A stretch of DNA of 64,000 nucleotides from Tritrichomonas musculus (taxonomy: Eukaryota; Parabasalia; Tritrichomonadida; Tritrichomonadidae): positions 5,689,501 through 5,753,500 of the forward strand of contig JAPFFF010000005.1 in NCBI GenBank assembly GCA_039105265.1, written 5' to 3'. The position numbers and the translations under genes were made by a program. The notes beneath the pieces were generated by a model. That model saw only the letters and a program-made list of their open reading frames with translations. It was not told the origin of the DNA and searched no databases. Below are positions 1-10,670 of this stretch, piece by piece (positions within the stretch are counted from its first letter, which is position 1; each line of letters begins with the position of its first letter).

Positions 1-2
1 TA

Positions 3-245
3 ACAAGAATTCAATCAAGATATAAAAACGATCTCGGGAAACGATGCAAATGGAGTTCTGCCGAAGAAGAGCTTCTCATTAGACTCAGTAAAGATATGGG
101 AAGTAATTGCTCAAAGTTATCCAAATATTTCGATGAACGAAAGCCAATTGCTGTCTACCAAAAGGCAACTCAGTTTTATAAAAAGAAAAAAATCGATCAA
201 AAACCATTTTTTAAAGTAAAAAATACAATTTATTTTAATCATTAA
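3..245 (+). CDS. Myb-like DNA-binding protein, C-terminal part (5' end outside window)
   Basis: The reading frame is open from the left edge to a TAA at 243-245, so only the last 80 or so residues are seen. It reads like a Myb/SANT repeat: a KRCKWSSAEEELLIRLSK helix with the first tryptophan, then an SNCSKLSKYFDERKP turn and a basic final helix ending in FYKKKK. This would bind DNA in the nucleus. Trichomonads carry many Myb-like transcription factors with two repeats, and this looks like the last one. The later tryptophans of a classical Myb repeat are replaced by other residues, which is usual for divergent protist copies. The rest of the gene lies outside the window. Confidence 0.6.
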   Translation, partial: TRIQSRYKNDLGKRCKWSSAEEELLIRLSKDMGSNCSKLSKYFDERKPIAVYQKATQFYKKKKIDQKPFFKVKNTIYFNH

Positions 246-893
246 TAAAAAAGAGTTTTTATCTCCATATCTTTATTTTTTTTATGTATTTTTATATTCC
301 ATCATCATTATAATTCTTTTCAAAAATTTCCAAATTTTCATAAAATTGATAAATAATATCGAATCATATATCCAAATATTTAATTTTTTAGAATCATTGA
401 CAAAATAAAAACAAAAACCGAAAAAAGATTAAAATTTGATCACAATTTTTTAGCCAAATATTTAATGCTTCTAAACTTATACACATTAGTGTTTAATTTA
501 CATTTATATATTACGGTGATTTCTTAACTTGAGTTTTTTTTTTTTTAATCAAAAAAAGATATTTGTGATTCTTTCTGATATTTGTCCAGGAAATGTTTTT
601 ATTCTTTTTATAATCACATAATAAATTATAAATTACTCAAATTAAATCAAAATATATGGCAAAAACTAAAGATCTAATTTGAATAAAAAAAATTTTTTGT
701 AGATATGATATGTGATTACCTTACTTGCGTTGATGTATTATAAAGCAACGTTTTTATCAAACGCATCATCTTTATATTGAGTCCAGGAAGTTAAATATTA
801 TAGAATATGATAATTTGTAAAAACAAAAAAGAATTTTACCTGTGAATTGCAAAATATATTTAAAAATTTTAATTTATTATTTAATAATTTTGC
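246..893. other. AT-rich intergenic stretch
   Basis: I see no open frame with coding character. It holds A/T runs (for example T's near 534-546) and the short phrase GTCCAGGAA twice, about 195 bases apart (near 587 and 781). It lies between the Myb-like 3' end and the Maverick fossil and may include decayed parts of that fossil. Confidence 0.5.
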
Positions 894-3274
894 TCATAAT
901 TTATAATATAATCGAAAAAAAACTATTTTTTTTATAAAAGATTTTTTATTGAAAAAAAATAAAAGCATTGAATTTTTTTGTGAATAAACGATCAAAAATT
1001 TGAATGGTGTCACTACCTTTTGCACATCCAAATTAAACATAGATGCAAAATTCCTGAGAGCCGATGGAATAATTGAATTGGAATTGCGAAACGTAAGCAT
1101 TTTCACAAATTTGCAATGTGGAGCATATTTGAGCCTAATGACTTGCAAAACTGTGCCTGTTCTTTCAGTTATTTGTGTTTTCCATCCAGGAGTATTGATG
1201 AAAAAGCAACCATCGTACTTTAAATTGTGAAAATAAGTTAGTGAATTATTGTATAGATAATTGAGAAGCTGACGATCAATGTTTTCACCTTCAAAACTTA
1301 TTTTGTGAATATTTTGGCCTTCACGATACACTGTGCAATTCAAATAAGGACGATGAGGAGATACAGTAGTGTCTGTTTCAAAATCTGAATAATATACTTT
1401 GGACCAATCTTTCTCTTTCTACTTATCTGTATTTGAGTCTATTATTTTTGTGCATAATTCTTCATTATAATCAAGATCAATGTAATCATTCAATCCATCG
1501 TATTCAGTTGTATTCAATATGGATAATTCGCAGCTTCTTATCTCTCTGAACATATTGAGCTCAAACATTTTTCTGAATATCACCATTGGAAGAGTGCCAT
1601 TTTCTGAATAAAAAATCTTTTCGCCTTTGATGCCTTTGATCATGAAGCGGTTTTTATCATCTTTGAACTTTTCGTCTATTTCTTTTGCGTGTTCAAGATA
1701 ATAGATGGTGCATTTGATTGGCCTATATATCATGTAGTGATCTTTATAAACAAGCAACTCTACTGTTCGATCATAACTTTTCTTTCTTGTGTCTATTTTG
1801 ATCTGCATTTGATGCTTAATATCAAATCTTTCGTCGATTCTTTTCACGACAAAACTGAATTTGAATTTTTCTGATATCTCTTTGATTTTGTTATTTGGCA
1901 TCTATTTAGTTTGAACATAATATCGCAAGTGATTTATTTCTTCACTTGAGAAGAGACTTGACTGAATCAAAGCATAGACAAAACAATTATCTTTATAATT
2001 TTTCTTATCTATCTTTGAGAATATTTGGAATTCACTTAGATCTAAATTAATAAAAGGAAAGAATGAGCCTTCTGGGGTTGATCTATAATCTGGATCGATT
2101 TCGACTTCTTCATGATATAAAGCATGGTCATCTTCATCTTCTTTAATAACATCGAACTTAATTCCTTTTTGATCTAATTGTTTTCTTAGAAAAATTTTGA
2201 AAATTTTAAAAATTGAATTGTTTATTAAAAAATTAAATCTTTAACATCAGGCTTAAAAGCACTTACAATTGACATTTTTTGTTTCTGACTGACTGTTGCA
2301 TATTTGGTATTAAAAGCTTTTGATCCAATTATTAAGGGCAAACGATACATTATCGTTTGGTATTCGTTATTCATTTCTGGTGTTGGCTGATATTCATTAT
2401 AATTATTGACAAAGTGATTCATTATATCTAATAACTTCTGGGTATCGCGTGAACAAGCATATTTTCTGACTTCAAATAAAGAACGTTCTAATTCAATGGG
2501 TTTTTGGTCGAGAACGATCATGGACAGCTCAATTTTCTTGTATTTTTCGTGAACTTTTTCAGTAACTTTTTCTTCTTTTTTATGATTGAAAGATTCGCAG
2601 CTCCAAAATGAATTAGATATTTCATGAGGTTTCGATGCTTCTTTGGCTGCTAACTTTAAAGTTAGTTCTTGTTTTTTTTCTTGCATCTCTTTTATTTTAT
2701 CTTCATAAGAAGCACTTTGCTTTACAATCTCTTTCTTGAACTGTCTTCCAATGAATCTTGCTATCGTCTTTCTATCGTCTTTACTTATGGTTTCATTTTC
2801 TTCTTCTTCTTCATTCATTAATGTTAACATAAGATCAAGGAATTTTTTTGGTTTCTGCTCTTTTTTTATTTTTTCATTTGCTTTCTGTATTTGTATTTGT
2901 GTTTGGTCTTTTGTTTGAGGAGGAGGCTGCATTTGTTCTTGTGCTGTTTGTGCTTGTGGAGGTTGCATTGGAGGCTGTTGAATTGGAATTTGCATTGGAG
3001 GCTGTTGTTGAATTGGAATTTGCATTGGATGCTGTTGAATTGGAATGCTCATTGGAACATTATATATTTGTGGAATAAATGTGATTGGAACCCGAGACTT
3101 CGGCTTTTCATAATTGTATGATTCTCTTATGATGTATCCGGTCCCATCTCCTACTGCCAAGGACTCTCCGAATATTTTACCGGGTCCATCTTGGCAATAG
3201 GAGGGCTCACCGTAATCGTATTTATTTCCTTTATATCTACGCGAATATTTTTTGGTTTGTTGAATCGGACGCAT
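894..3274 (-). mobile_element. Maverick/Polinton-type element fossil: DNA polymerase B remains
   Basis: These are decayed remains of a virus-like element on the minus strand. The parts, in coding order, are a Q/P-rich frame (2225-3274), a stretch at about 1900-2190 and a block at 1419-1901 that resemble the N-terminal region of the large B-family polymerases of Mavericks, and a block at 894-1343 with an LTFRNSNSIIPSALRNFA phrase that looks like the exonuclease region of such polymerases. The polymerase palm motifs, capsid, integrase and terminal repeats are not visible, so this is a fragment. It is broken, with about three or four breaks. Age is moderate: the blocks are still readable but no longer form one gene. 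Family assignment is by motif feel only. Confidence 0.55.
2225..3274 (-). CDS. Q/P-rich hypothetical protein beside the Maverick fossil
   Basis: A 349-residue open frame from an ATG. The N-terminus is Tyr/Gly/Lys-rich. Residues of about 70-125 carry near-repeats of the type MQIPIQQ and PPMQPP, visible in DNA as TGTTGAATTGGAATTTGCATTGG units near 2970-3040. A lysine- and glutamate-rich coiled-coil-like middle follows, then a tail of about 100 residues with no motif I recognise. It immediately precedes the polymerase-like fossil on the same strand, so I infer it belongs to that element; a host gene is the alternative. No function is claimed. Confidence 0.4.
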   Translation of the reverse strand: MRPIQQTKKYSRRYKGNKYDYGEPSYCQDGPGKIFGESLAVGDGTGYIIRESYNYEKPKSRVPITFIPQIYNVPMSIPIQQHPMQIPIQQQPPMQIPIQQPPMQPPQAQTAQEQMQPPPQTKDQTQIQIQKANEKIKKEQKPKKFLDLMLTLMNEEEEENETISKDDRKTIARFIGRQFKKEIVKQSASYEDKIKEMQEKKQELTLKLAAKEASKPHEISNSFWSCESFNHKKEEKVTEKVHEKYKKIELSMIVLDQKPIELERSLFEVRKYACSRDTQKLLDIMNHFVNNYNEYQPTPEMNNEYQTIMYRLPLIIGSKAFNTKYATVSQKQKMSIVSAFKPDVKDLIF

Positions 3275-3753
3275 TCGAGAAAAATGGTCAACAATGGTGG
3301 TTTTAAAGAATAATTCAGAAGAAAAATATTTTATTCTCTCAAATATCGTTTCTCACATTTTTGAAGAAAATAGTTTCGTTTTATCACGTTTTGAAGTTTG
3401 CCATACTTTTATTTTTTCTTATAATCAACAATAATTCCTGTTCGATGAAATACATGTAGTGATTATGAATAAGCATATCAGATTTTCCTTGGATACATAT
3501 TGCCGACATCGAAATACTTAAATAACAAACCTATATATATCAAGGTTAGCAAAAAGTTGATCTTTATTGACCTTAAATAACATTAAAATAGTCAAATGTG
3601 ATCGTTAATTTTACGATTGAATTCAAAAAGTGGAAAATAAAAAATAAAGCAATTTTATTTTTATTTCATAGTTCATAATGTAAGAGATTTCTTTTGAATA
3701 TTGTATTATTGTTTTTTTAACCTGTTTAAAAGAAAAGGAGAGAGTTCTCTTTT
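3275..3753. other. Intergenic stretch between the Maverick fossil and the V-ATPase gene
   Basis: No gene is seen. It includes an ATTGACCTTA motif at 3566-3575 that recurs in other gene-free stretches of this window (see findings). Confidence 0.5.
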
Positions 3754-5598
3754 TTAACTGTCACTGAAACTGCGGAATTTGTTTTCAATATCATCATGAA
3801 TCTTCTTCATCTTGTTAATAATAGCATCTTGGCCGTCTGCTGGATCCATGAACTTCATGTTAATGAGTTCTTGAATTTCGTCTGTCATATAGTTGGCTAT
3901 CGATTCATAAGTAACACGTTTCTCTGTTTGCTGTGCATCAAGAAGTTCACGTTTACCAAGATCATAAAAGTTAAGAATGTTCTTTAACATCCAAAACGTT
4001 TTCCAAATTGGTGATACTCGGTCATATGGTGTATAACTGTTTTGCTGAAGGAAATCTTCTCGAACAAGTCTTGCAACTTCAAGTGTAAGTTTATCTGGTT
4101 CTGCTAAAGAATCTTTACCAACAAGTTGAACAATTTCTGAAAGTTCTTGTTCTTCTTGAAGAAGTTGTTTAACTTCAACTCGAAGACTTGGGAAATCTGG
4201 ATCAACTTTGACAAATGATGGTCGAAGTGCGTCATCATACTTACTGTATGATAAAGTCCATGAAACTGATGGAAAGTGTTTACGTTGTGCAAGTTTCTTA
4301 TCAAGACCCCAGAAAACTTGAACAACTTGAAGGGTGGCTGATGTAACTGGGTCACCTGCTAAATCTCCTCCAGGTGGTGAAACAGCTCCTACAACTGTAA
4401 CTGATCCTTCACGTTTAGGATTACCAATGCAACGAACATGTCCAGCACGTTCATAGAAAGAGGCAAGACGTGATGCAAGATACGCTGGAAAACCTGAATC
4501 GGCTGGCATTTCTGCTAAACGTCCTGAAATTTCTCTCAACGCTTCTGCCCATCGTGATGTAGAATCAGCAAGCATAGTAATGTTATAACCCATATCTCGG
4601 TAATATTCTGATAAGGTAATACCAGTATAAATTGATGCTTCTCTAGCTGCAACAGGCATGTTAGACGTATTAGCAACAAGACATGTACGGTCCATAATAG
4701 GATGTTCAACTCCTTTACGTTCAACTGTAAGTGTTGGAAATTCCATCAAAACTTCAGCCATTTCATTTCCTCGTTCTCCACATCCAACATAAATAATACC
4801 ATCTGAGTTTGAATACTTGGAAAGTGCTTGCGAAATAACTGTCTTGCCACATCCAAAAGCTCCTGGAATAGCACATGTTCCTCCTTGAACAACTGGGAAA
4901 AGACAATCAAGAACTCGTTGACCTGTAATAAGTGGGTTGTGTCCTGGTAACTTTTCAACCAAAGGTCTTGGCGTTCTAACTGGCCATTCTTGAACAATTG
5001 GATATTCATAATCTTTACCTTCAAATTCTACACATATGATTTTATCTCGAACAGTATACGAACCTGCTTCGGCAAGCCACTTAACTGTACCACTGGCTTT
5101 AGGTGGAAGCATAACTCGATGCTCAATAAGAGTTGTTTCTTGAACTGTTCCAATAATGTCTCCTCCTACAACTGGGTCGCCAACATGAATATCTTTGTTA
5201 GGAACAAATGGCCATTGACGATCAAGATCAAGTGCAATAGCACTAACTCCTCTTGGAATAAAAACACTTTTTGATTTGTCACTGATATCTTTTAATGGTC
5301 GTTGAATTCCATCATAAATGTTGGTCATAAGACCGGGACCTAAAAGAACTGATAATGGCTTTCCTGTTCCAACAACTGGATCACCAACCGTAAGTCCTGA
5401 TGTTTCTTCATAACATTGAATAGTTGCGGTATCGTGTTCAAGTTGAATGATTTCGCCAACTAACTTTTCTTTTCCAACTCGAACAATTTCGTACATCGCT
5501 GCACCTGTCATGTGCTCGGCAACAACAACAGGTCCTGATATTGAATAAATAGATCCTGAAAGCTCTTGCTGTCTGTTCGCTTCGACTGTAGTAAACAT
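3754..5598 (-). CDS. V-type proton ATPase catalytic subunit A
   Basis: A 614-residue protein of the normal length for V-ATPase subunit A, the nucleotide-hydrolysing subunit of the V1 head that powers proton pumping into endomembrane compartments. In order it shows the beta-barrel N-terminus (residues 12-80), the non-homologous insert typical of subunit A (about 110-210), a Walker A GAFGCGKT at 246-253, the GERGNEM loop, and the [19 protein letters not shown] block that forms the nucleotide pocket with subunit B. The helical C-terminal domain is complete. The start is the ATG at 5596-5598. The stop TAA is followed by AAA, giving the TAAA that trichomonads use near cleavage sites. Identification is secure from conservation. 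Confidence 0.97.
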   Translation of the reverse strand: MFTTVEANRQQELSGSIYSISGPVVVAEHMTGAAMYEIVRVGKEKLVGEIIQLEHDTATIQCYEETSGLTVGDPVVGTGKPLSVLLGPGLMTNIYDGIQRPLKDISDKSKSVFIPRGVSAIALDLDRQWPFVPNKDIHVGDPVVGGDIIGTVQETTLIEHRVMLPPKASGTVKWLAEAGSYTVRDKIICVEFEGKDYEYPIVQEWPVRTPRPLVEKLPGHNPLITGQRVLDCLFPVVQGGTCAIPGAFGCGKTVISQALSKYSNSDGIIYVGCGERGNEMAEVLMEFPTLTVERKGVEHPIMDRTCLVANTSNMPVAAREASIYTGITLSEYYRDMGYNITMLADSTSRWAEALREISGRLAEMPADSGFPAYLASRLASFYERAGHVRCIGNPKREGSVTVVGAVSPPGGDLAGDPVTSATLQVVQVFWGLDKKLAQRKHFPSVSWTLSYSKYDDALRPSFVKVDPDFPSLRVEVKQLLQEEQELSEIVQLVGKDSLAEPDKLTLEVARLVREDFLQQNSYTPYDRVSPIWKTFWMLKNILNFYDLGKRELLDAQQTEKRVTYESIANYMTDEIQELINMKFMDPADGQDAIINKMKKIHDDIENKFRSFSDS

Positions 5599-6064
5599 TT
5601 GAGAATATCTACGTAATAATATTCTCTGAATTGAAAAATCATAATTGTGAACTTTCTTTCAATTATATATCGGTGGAAAATAAACGGTCACCATTCTATT
5701 TAATGGTCAATTACAATTTTTTGAAAGCTTAAATTTTTTTGCTTTCAGATATTCATTGACACTAATTTCATTTTATAAAAATTTTTTTTTTTATATCATC
5801 CAGCATGATTAATATACATAATATGCACCTTTGATTAATATATCCTTTAAAATATTTATTTTTACAAAATAATAAATATAATTTAATTGATTTATTAACT
5901 CCTTTTTGAAGCACTCAATTAAATATACAAAACTTATTACTTTGCTTAATCAAATATTTTAACATACTTTATATAAAAGTTATATTGCTTGTGTAAAGCT
6001 TAAATGATTTTGAAAAATATATCTGATAAATCTCAATATATGAACAAGTCTATATAACGCTTTA
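5599..6064. other. Intergenic stretch
   Basis: AT-rich sequence between the V-ATPase 5' end and the TAF10-like 3' end. It should hold the V-ATPase promoter. I see no further gene. Confidence 0.5.
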
Positions 6065-6592
6065 TTAATCGAACATTTGTGTGTCTTCAATATAATCAAA
6101 CATTTGATTATCATCAATATTAGCTTGCTCAGATTCAATCGTATTTACGATATACTCAGGACGGTAAATATTAACGTTTAGTTTTTCTAGAGCTTTTTTA
6201 ACGTCTGAGAGTTGGAGATCTGTACGATTATTAGCTGCAACCTTACGACATTGATTTACCGCAAAAATAATAAAATATTCACATGCAAGAGACAAAAGAC
6301 GAGAAAGCCTGGGGTCAGTTGTTGAAAATCCTGCTTGAGCACAAATGTTATTAATTACTTTATCTGAAATTGGCAATTGACACTCATTGATTGTATTCAG
6401 AAAATTATTAATATTTTCAGCTTCTTTAACAAATTCATCTTCATTTCTATTCATCTCGTTATGCGGTGGTTGAAATGGGGCTGGAGCTCCAAACTGGGAC
6501 ATTCCTTGATTCATCCCTTGTGACATGCCTGGCTGCATTCCCTGTGGAATATTTTGAGATATTCCAGGTATAACAGGTGGAATTCCTTGCAT
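6065..6592 (-). CDS. TAF10-like TFIID/SAGA subunit
   Basis: A 175-residue protein. Residues 1-45 are Met/Pro/Gln/Gly-rich (repeated GMSQGMNQGMSQ). Residues of about 48-160 resemble the TAF10 histone-fold region: a helix ending in LPISDKVINNICAQAGFS, then DPRLSRLLSLACEYFIIFAVNQCRK, a LQLSDVKKALEKLNVNI helix and the RPEYI phrase, which corresponds to the K/RPxYF/I end of TAF10. TAF10 pairs with TAF3/TAF8 or SPT7 in TFIID and SAGA. The order of motifs and the short acidic tail fit the family. Another histone-fold TAF is the main alternative. The start is the ATG at 6590-6592. Confidence 0.75.
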   Translation of the reverse strand: MQGIPPVIPGISQNIPQGMQPGMSQGMNQGMSQFGAPAPFQPPHNEMNRNEDEFVKEAENINNFLNTINECQLPISDKVINNICAQAGFSTTDPRLSRLLSLACEYFIIFAVNQCRKVAANNRTDLQLSDVKKALEKLNVNIYRPEYIVNTIESEQANIDDNQMFDYIEDTQMFD

Positions 6593-6953
6593 TTTTATTA
6601 TATAAATTTTGAATAGTTTATCTCAAAATTTTAAGAATTAATTCAACAAAATTTTTGCTGAATATTTCAACCAATATTTATGACAAAGTTTTAGCAAAAG
6701 TTTTATGCACACGATGAGCCTTGTATGAATGAATTGGTAAATGACTTATAAACAATTTTTTTTAAATACTTCTCATTTCAAAATTAAATTTGTGCTCATT
6801 CATTCATATACTAATCAACAATGATCTAACCTATAATTATATTTGTCCTTTACATATTTTTTGCTTTTAGATAATTAAAAAAGAAATTTTTTAAAGAAAA
6901 TACATAAAAAAAATCTATTTATCTAACATGAAGAATATTCATAGATATATTAT
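6593..6953. other. Intergenic stretch
   Basis: AT-rich, no gene seen. It lies between the TAF10-like promoter side and the 3' end of the phosphomevalonate kinase gene. Confidence 0.5.
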
Positions 6954-8057
6954 TTAAACCGATGAATTAGAAGCTATTACAGTAAGATTAAGGGAAGAAA
7001 AATCAACTTCAACTTGAGCTTTTGTTAAAACAGCTATTGAATCATATCCACCAGCACCTGGAATAACCACAGCAACTACGCCATCTAATGTTTCAACTTT
7101 TGAAGCTATTTCATCAACTTCTGGTGGAACTATTTCGATATCCCAAGTTATGGAAAGATTTCTAAGAAAATGACGAAGTGATCTGAATGATTCTTGAATT
7201 TGTTCTAAAGAACCATTTTGAATATATTTCATCGCATTTGAAACATTTTGTTTAAGCTTTTCATAATTTTCTTGATCTTGTTTGGATTTATCATTAAAAC
7301 AACGAACAAGTTGAACAGTACTGGATCCATCGAATGGAGTCAACAACAAATAACATTTTAGAAAAGATGGAAGCTTAAAAGGCATATGCTCATTGTCCCA
7401 TTTTTCAGAGAGCATTTCGGTCGAAACGAATTTTGTTGATGGGCGTCTAAACATTTGGGATCCCCAAACAGAACAAGATATATCAAAACAAGAGCCAATA
7501 TTTCCTTGAGCAATGCTATGCGACACAGAAGCCATTTTAAAGATTAATTGCATATTTTTTTCTAGGTTTTCTTTCGTTAAATCTACAGATTTAACTGAAC
7601 TTAGTTGTGAAGTAGGGAATAAATTTAATAAACATTTAATGATAGCAACAGTTGTTGCTGAAGAAGATCCGAGTCCTGTCTTTCCTTTGCTTGTATAAAA
7701 TTCAGGATCACCTGTTATGGATATTTGAATTTCTTTATTTTTTGCTGTTTCTAATAAATTAGAATTATTTTGCATGTATGTGAAGAAAACATGAAATGAT
7801 GATAAAATAAATCTTTCAAATCGTTTCGAAAAAGTTTCAACATGCAACCAGTCATTTGGTGTAAAGCTAAATTTATGCTTAAATGGATGAGTAGTAACAT
7901 TGATAGTTAAATTGTTGACACTTGAATTCTCCACAAAGGAAGCAGAACACTTAACTTTTGGAGATAAAGCAAGGACAATTGCTGTATTTTGGCGGTTTGT
8001 TGCAAGATATCCACCAAGAATCATACATTTTGAATAGCCAAATCCTTCAACTTCCAT
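6954..8057 (-). CDS. Phosphomevalonate kinase (ERG8-type GHMP kinase)
   Basis: A 367-residue GHMP-family kinase. The glycine/serine loop KTGLGSSSATTVAI (about residues 125-138) is the ATP-binding motif, and SIAQGNIGSCFDISCSVWGSQMFRRPS matches the conserved A-x-GKxGSGFDVAAAVYGSQxYRRF block that distinguishes ERG8-type phosphomevalonate kinases from other GHMP kinases. The C-terminal PGAGGYD phrase is the third GHMP motif. It would convert phosphomevalonate to diphosphomevalonate in the cytosolic mevalonate pathway. The length is slightly short for the fungal enzyme but complete at both motif ends. The N-terminal GYSKCMILGGYLA corresponds to the usual APGKvlltGgYlV, with the proline lost. Confidence 0.88.
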   Translation of the reverse strand: MEVEGFGYSKCMILGGYLATNRQNTAIVLALSPKVKCSASFVENSSVNNLTINVTTHPFKHKFSFTPNDWLHVETFSKRFERFILSSFHVFFTYMQNNSNLLETAKNKEIQISITGDPEFYTSKGKTGLGSSSATTVAIIKCLLNLFPTSQLSSVKSVDLTKENLEKNMQLIFKMASVSHSIAQGNIGSCFDISCSVWGSQMFRRPSTKFVSTEMLSEKWDNEHMPFKLPSFLKCYLLLTPFDGSSTVQLVRCFNDKSKQDQENYEKLKQNVSNAMKYIQNGSLEQIQESFRSLRHFLRNLSITWDIEIVPPEVDEIASKVETLDGVVAVVIPGAGGYDSIAVLTKAQVEVDFSSLNLTVIASNSSV

Positions 8058-8201
8058 TTTACATGAAATGAAAGAGAAATTTTCAATTTTTAATATTGAT
8101 TATTCAATTTTGAATAGATATATAAATAATTCAAAGAAATATAATAATAAAAAAAAACAGTTGTGCCAAAGACAATGTTATTGAAGATTTAAAATATTTA
8201 T

Positions 8202-9440
8202 TCATTGAAGGACAACTTGCCCAGTACCATTTTTAAGTTTATCTCTTTCTTGTTTCAGTCTATCAATTTCTGCGGACATTTCCTTTGATTCATTTTGAAT
8301 CTGATTACGCAAAACATCAAGAAGTGATTTAAGATGTTTAGCGTCACCAGAAATTGTCGTATTTCCTTCTCTAAGTTTTTCAATTTGCTGCTCTTTTTCT
8401 TGGTTTGTTTGCCTTAATTTATTCGTTTTTTCAGTCAATTTTTCTATTTCAAGCTTGGCCAAATCAAGCTTGTTGGCATCTTTTTCTTGTAAGTTTTTAA
8501 TTTGGTCTTCACTTTCATTAATTAAAATTTCTTCTGATTGGAGGAATGTTCTAAGTTCATCATTCTTTGTTTGTTCTTCATGAAGCTGCTTGGTTAACGA
8601 GTCTTGCTGGCCTTCTGCTTGCGACATTTCATCAATTGAACTTATAATTCTTTGTTCGAGTTCTTTAATATCATTGATCTGTTTATCACATTGTGTCTTT
8701 AATGTGTCTTGTTGTTCTTGTTTAATAAGAGTATGATTAGGAATTGATTGAATAAGCTGTTCAACTTTTTCGAGTTCAGAATTTAATGCATTAACTCCAT
8801 TTTCACTACCATCATGCAAAGCTGCTAATTCAGCTTCTATACCAGCATTAAGTTGAGTATATAACATTGTCATTGTCTGTAGTTTTTGGAGTTCAATTTC
8901 TGCAGATGTGAATTTGTCTTGCTTTGTAAGAAATGCTGTAAGATTTTTGAAACGATTTTGGGAAATTTCTTGTCTATACTGTTGGATACTTGAGTAAACA
9001 AGGCTCAATTTCTTTTGTGATTGCTCATTTTGCTCTTGGAATTCTTGCTCTAATTTCTCTTTTTCATGCTCAAGAGCCGAACAATCCATCTGAGCTTGAG
9101 ATGCATGCCCTTCTTGTTTGTGAACTTCTTCTAATGCAATTTCAATTTTTTGATTGACCATACGTACCTCAGGGGTTGAATTTTGACGGGAGTTTTCTCG
9201 AGCAGCAAGTGTTTCACATTTGGCAGCAAGACGTTCTAGCTCATCGACTTTTTTTTCTAGTTCAGGCTGCTTTTCTTTTGCTCTATCAGATAATAGTTTA
9301 GTTTCATCAGCGAGTTTTATTTTTGCAGAAATTTCTCTAAGTTCTTTTTCACTTTGAGTAATAGCAACTTTTAATGCCGCAACGTTTTTTTCTGCTTTAT
9401 AATATGCTTGAATAAGGGAGGATTTTGTATCTGTTTGCAT
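8202..9440 (-). CDS. Coiled-coil protein, function unknown
   Basis: A 412-residue protein that is almost wholly heptad-like and rich in Glu, Gln, Lys and Leu, with no recognised domain. A short less-helical stretch near residues 205-225 (HDGSENGVNALN) may hinge two coils. There is no signal peptide or membrane segment. Trichomonad genomes carry many such proteins in the cytoskeleton and basal bodies, but nothing here proves that role. It starts at the ATG at 9438-9440 and is separated by 540 bases from the Brr6-like gene on the same strand. Confidence 0.8.
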   Translation of the reverse strand: MQTDTKSSLIQAYYKAEKNVAALKVAITQSEKELREISAKIKLADETKLLSDRAKEKQPELEKKVDELERLAAKCETLAARENSRQNSTPEVRMVNQKIEIALEEVHKQEGHASQAQMDCSALEHEKEKLEQEFQEQNEQSQKKLSLVYSSIQQYRQEISQNRFKNLTAFLTKQDKFTSAEIELQKLQTMTMLYTQLNAGIEAELAALHDGSENGVNALNSELEKVEQLIQSIPNHTLIKQEQQDTLKTQCDKQINDIKELEQRIISSIDEMSQAEGQQDSLTKQLHEEQTKNDELRTFLQSEEILINESEDQIKNLQEKDANKLDLAKLEIEKLTEKTNKLRQTNQEKEQQIEKLREGNTTISGDAKHLKSLLDVLRNQIQNESKEMSAEIDRLKQERDKLKNGTGQVVLQ

Positions 9441-9980
9441 ATGTTTCTGTTGATTTTTATTTTTCTTTGATATAGATTTTTTTATGCAATTCTTTATTAC
9501 CTTTCAAAAAAATTGAGAGGTAAAAAGAAAGCAATAGTAATTTTTCAAAAAGTTTTTGATAAGATTATTTGTTTTTGGTTTATGAAAAAGTGAAATCTTT
9601 ACCTTCAACTTTCCATTTAATCATTTTAAGCCGAAAATTTGATACTGCACAACAAAAACATACCGAATTACATAAATTATTCCAAATTATTGTAAATAAT
9701 CATATCTAAAAAATTCATTTTAATTATCAATAGATATATCTTTTTGTTAATTAAAGTTAAACCTTTTTATAAAAAAGTATAGAATATAATATAACATATT
9801 AGTACTAAAATCACTATTGGATGCTTTTTACATTTTTTTTAATATTAACATTAATATTTACATCATGGATAAGAGTAATTCAAAAAGACATCGCCCTTGT
9901 TTTCCATTTTCTGGGCGAAAAACGAAGGTGCATTTAATTATATTGAAATTAAGCACACCTGAAAAAATAAAAAACAAAGC
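9441..9980. other. Intergenic stretch with a small frame and hairpins
   Basis: No clear gene. Near 9864-9983 there is a 39-codon ATG frame (MDKSNSKRHRPCFPFSG...) in a patch of higher GC. The same patch can fold: GCCC near 9892 pairs with GGGC near 9922, and AGGTGC near 9935 pairs with GCACACCT near 9953. It could be a small RNA or chance. It lies upstream of the coiled-coil gene and touches the 3' end of the Brr6-like gene. Confidence 0.3.
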
Positions 9981-10577
9981 TTAATGTGTTAAATTATAAT
10001 ATAAAATACAACCAAAAGTAAAACCTAGCAAGGCTGCAGATTTCTTTGAAAGGAAGAAAAAGAAATTATTAACAAGTTCGCATTCAAAAATTAGAAAGTT
10101 AATCTTTTTTTGCTTTTGGTCAAATGATGTATAGCATTCATATAATTTTTGGCATTCTTTAAGGAGCTCTGGAGATGTTGTTGTGTTGCATTGATTTTGA
10201 ATATATTCAGAGTAGCAGTCATTACGTCTTTGAATACTAAAAAATTTCAGTTTATTATTTTCTAACTTAATATCTCCAGGAATGTCTATAAAAAATTTGA
10301 GTATAGAAATGACAATAATTAAAACACAAAAACAATATTTTGCGAAATCAATAATTTGGGTAATTTTATTTGAAAAACTGATTGTATCTGGATCATATTT
10401 GGATAAAACATTAATAGGATTTGTTAATTGTTTTGCAAGCATTTTCCCATATTCTGTCTCTTGGTTGAAAACCTTATCATAGTTATTGATCGTAAGCATA
10501 TAAAGAAATGATCCAGAGCAGTTTGATATAACAAAAATAAACGGTGTCACATCATTCTCAAAAGGATGAACGACCAT
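9981..10577 (-). CDS. Brr6/Brl1-domain nuclear-envelope membrane protein
   Basis: A 198-residue protein with two membrane segments (about residues 78-96, YCFCVLIIVISILKFFI, and about 165-195). Between them is a lumenal loop with the cysteine pattern NDCYSEYIQNQCNTT...LLKECQKLYECY. A C-x6-C, then C-x5-C arrangement flanked by two membrane helices is the signature of the Brl1/Brr6 family, which acts at the inner nuclear membrane in nuclear-pore assembly and lipid balance. The loop carries four cysteines, as in yeast, where they form disulfides. The N-terminal 70 residues have no known motif. The start is the ATG at 10575-10577. I am fairly confident in the family and less so in the exact role in this cell. 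Confidence 0.8.
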   Translation of the reverse strand: MVVHPFENDVTPFIFVISNCSGSFLYMLTINNYDKVFNQETEYGKMLAKQLTNPINVLSKYDPDTISFSNKITQIIDFAKYCFCVLIIVISILKFFIDIPGDIKLENNKLKFFSIQRRNDCYSEYIQNQCNTTTSPELLKECQKLYECYTSFDQKQKKINFLIFECELVNNFFFFLSKKSAALLGFTFGCILYYNLTH

Positions 10578-10670
10578 GAATATTTTATAAACTATTGAAT
10601 TTATCTTTTGAAAATTTATGTTAATACTGAAATTTTCTAAGAGTTAAAAATCTTGATTTCTTTTGATTAA

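Noticed and set aside
1000-1230. Plus-strand frame opposite the polymerase fossil
   Set aside because: The minus strand carries the recognisable blocks; this is their shadow.
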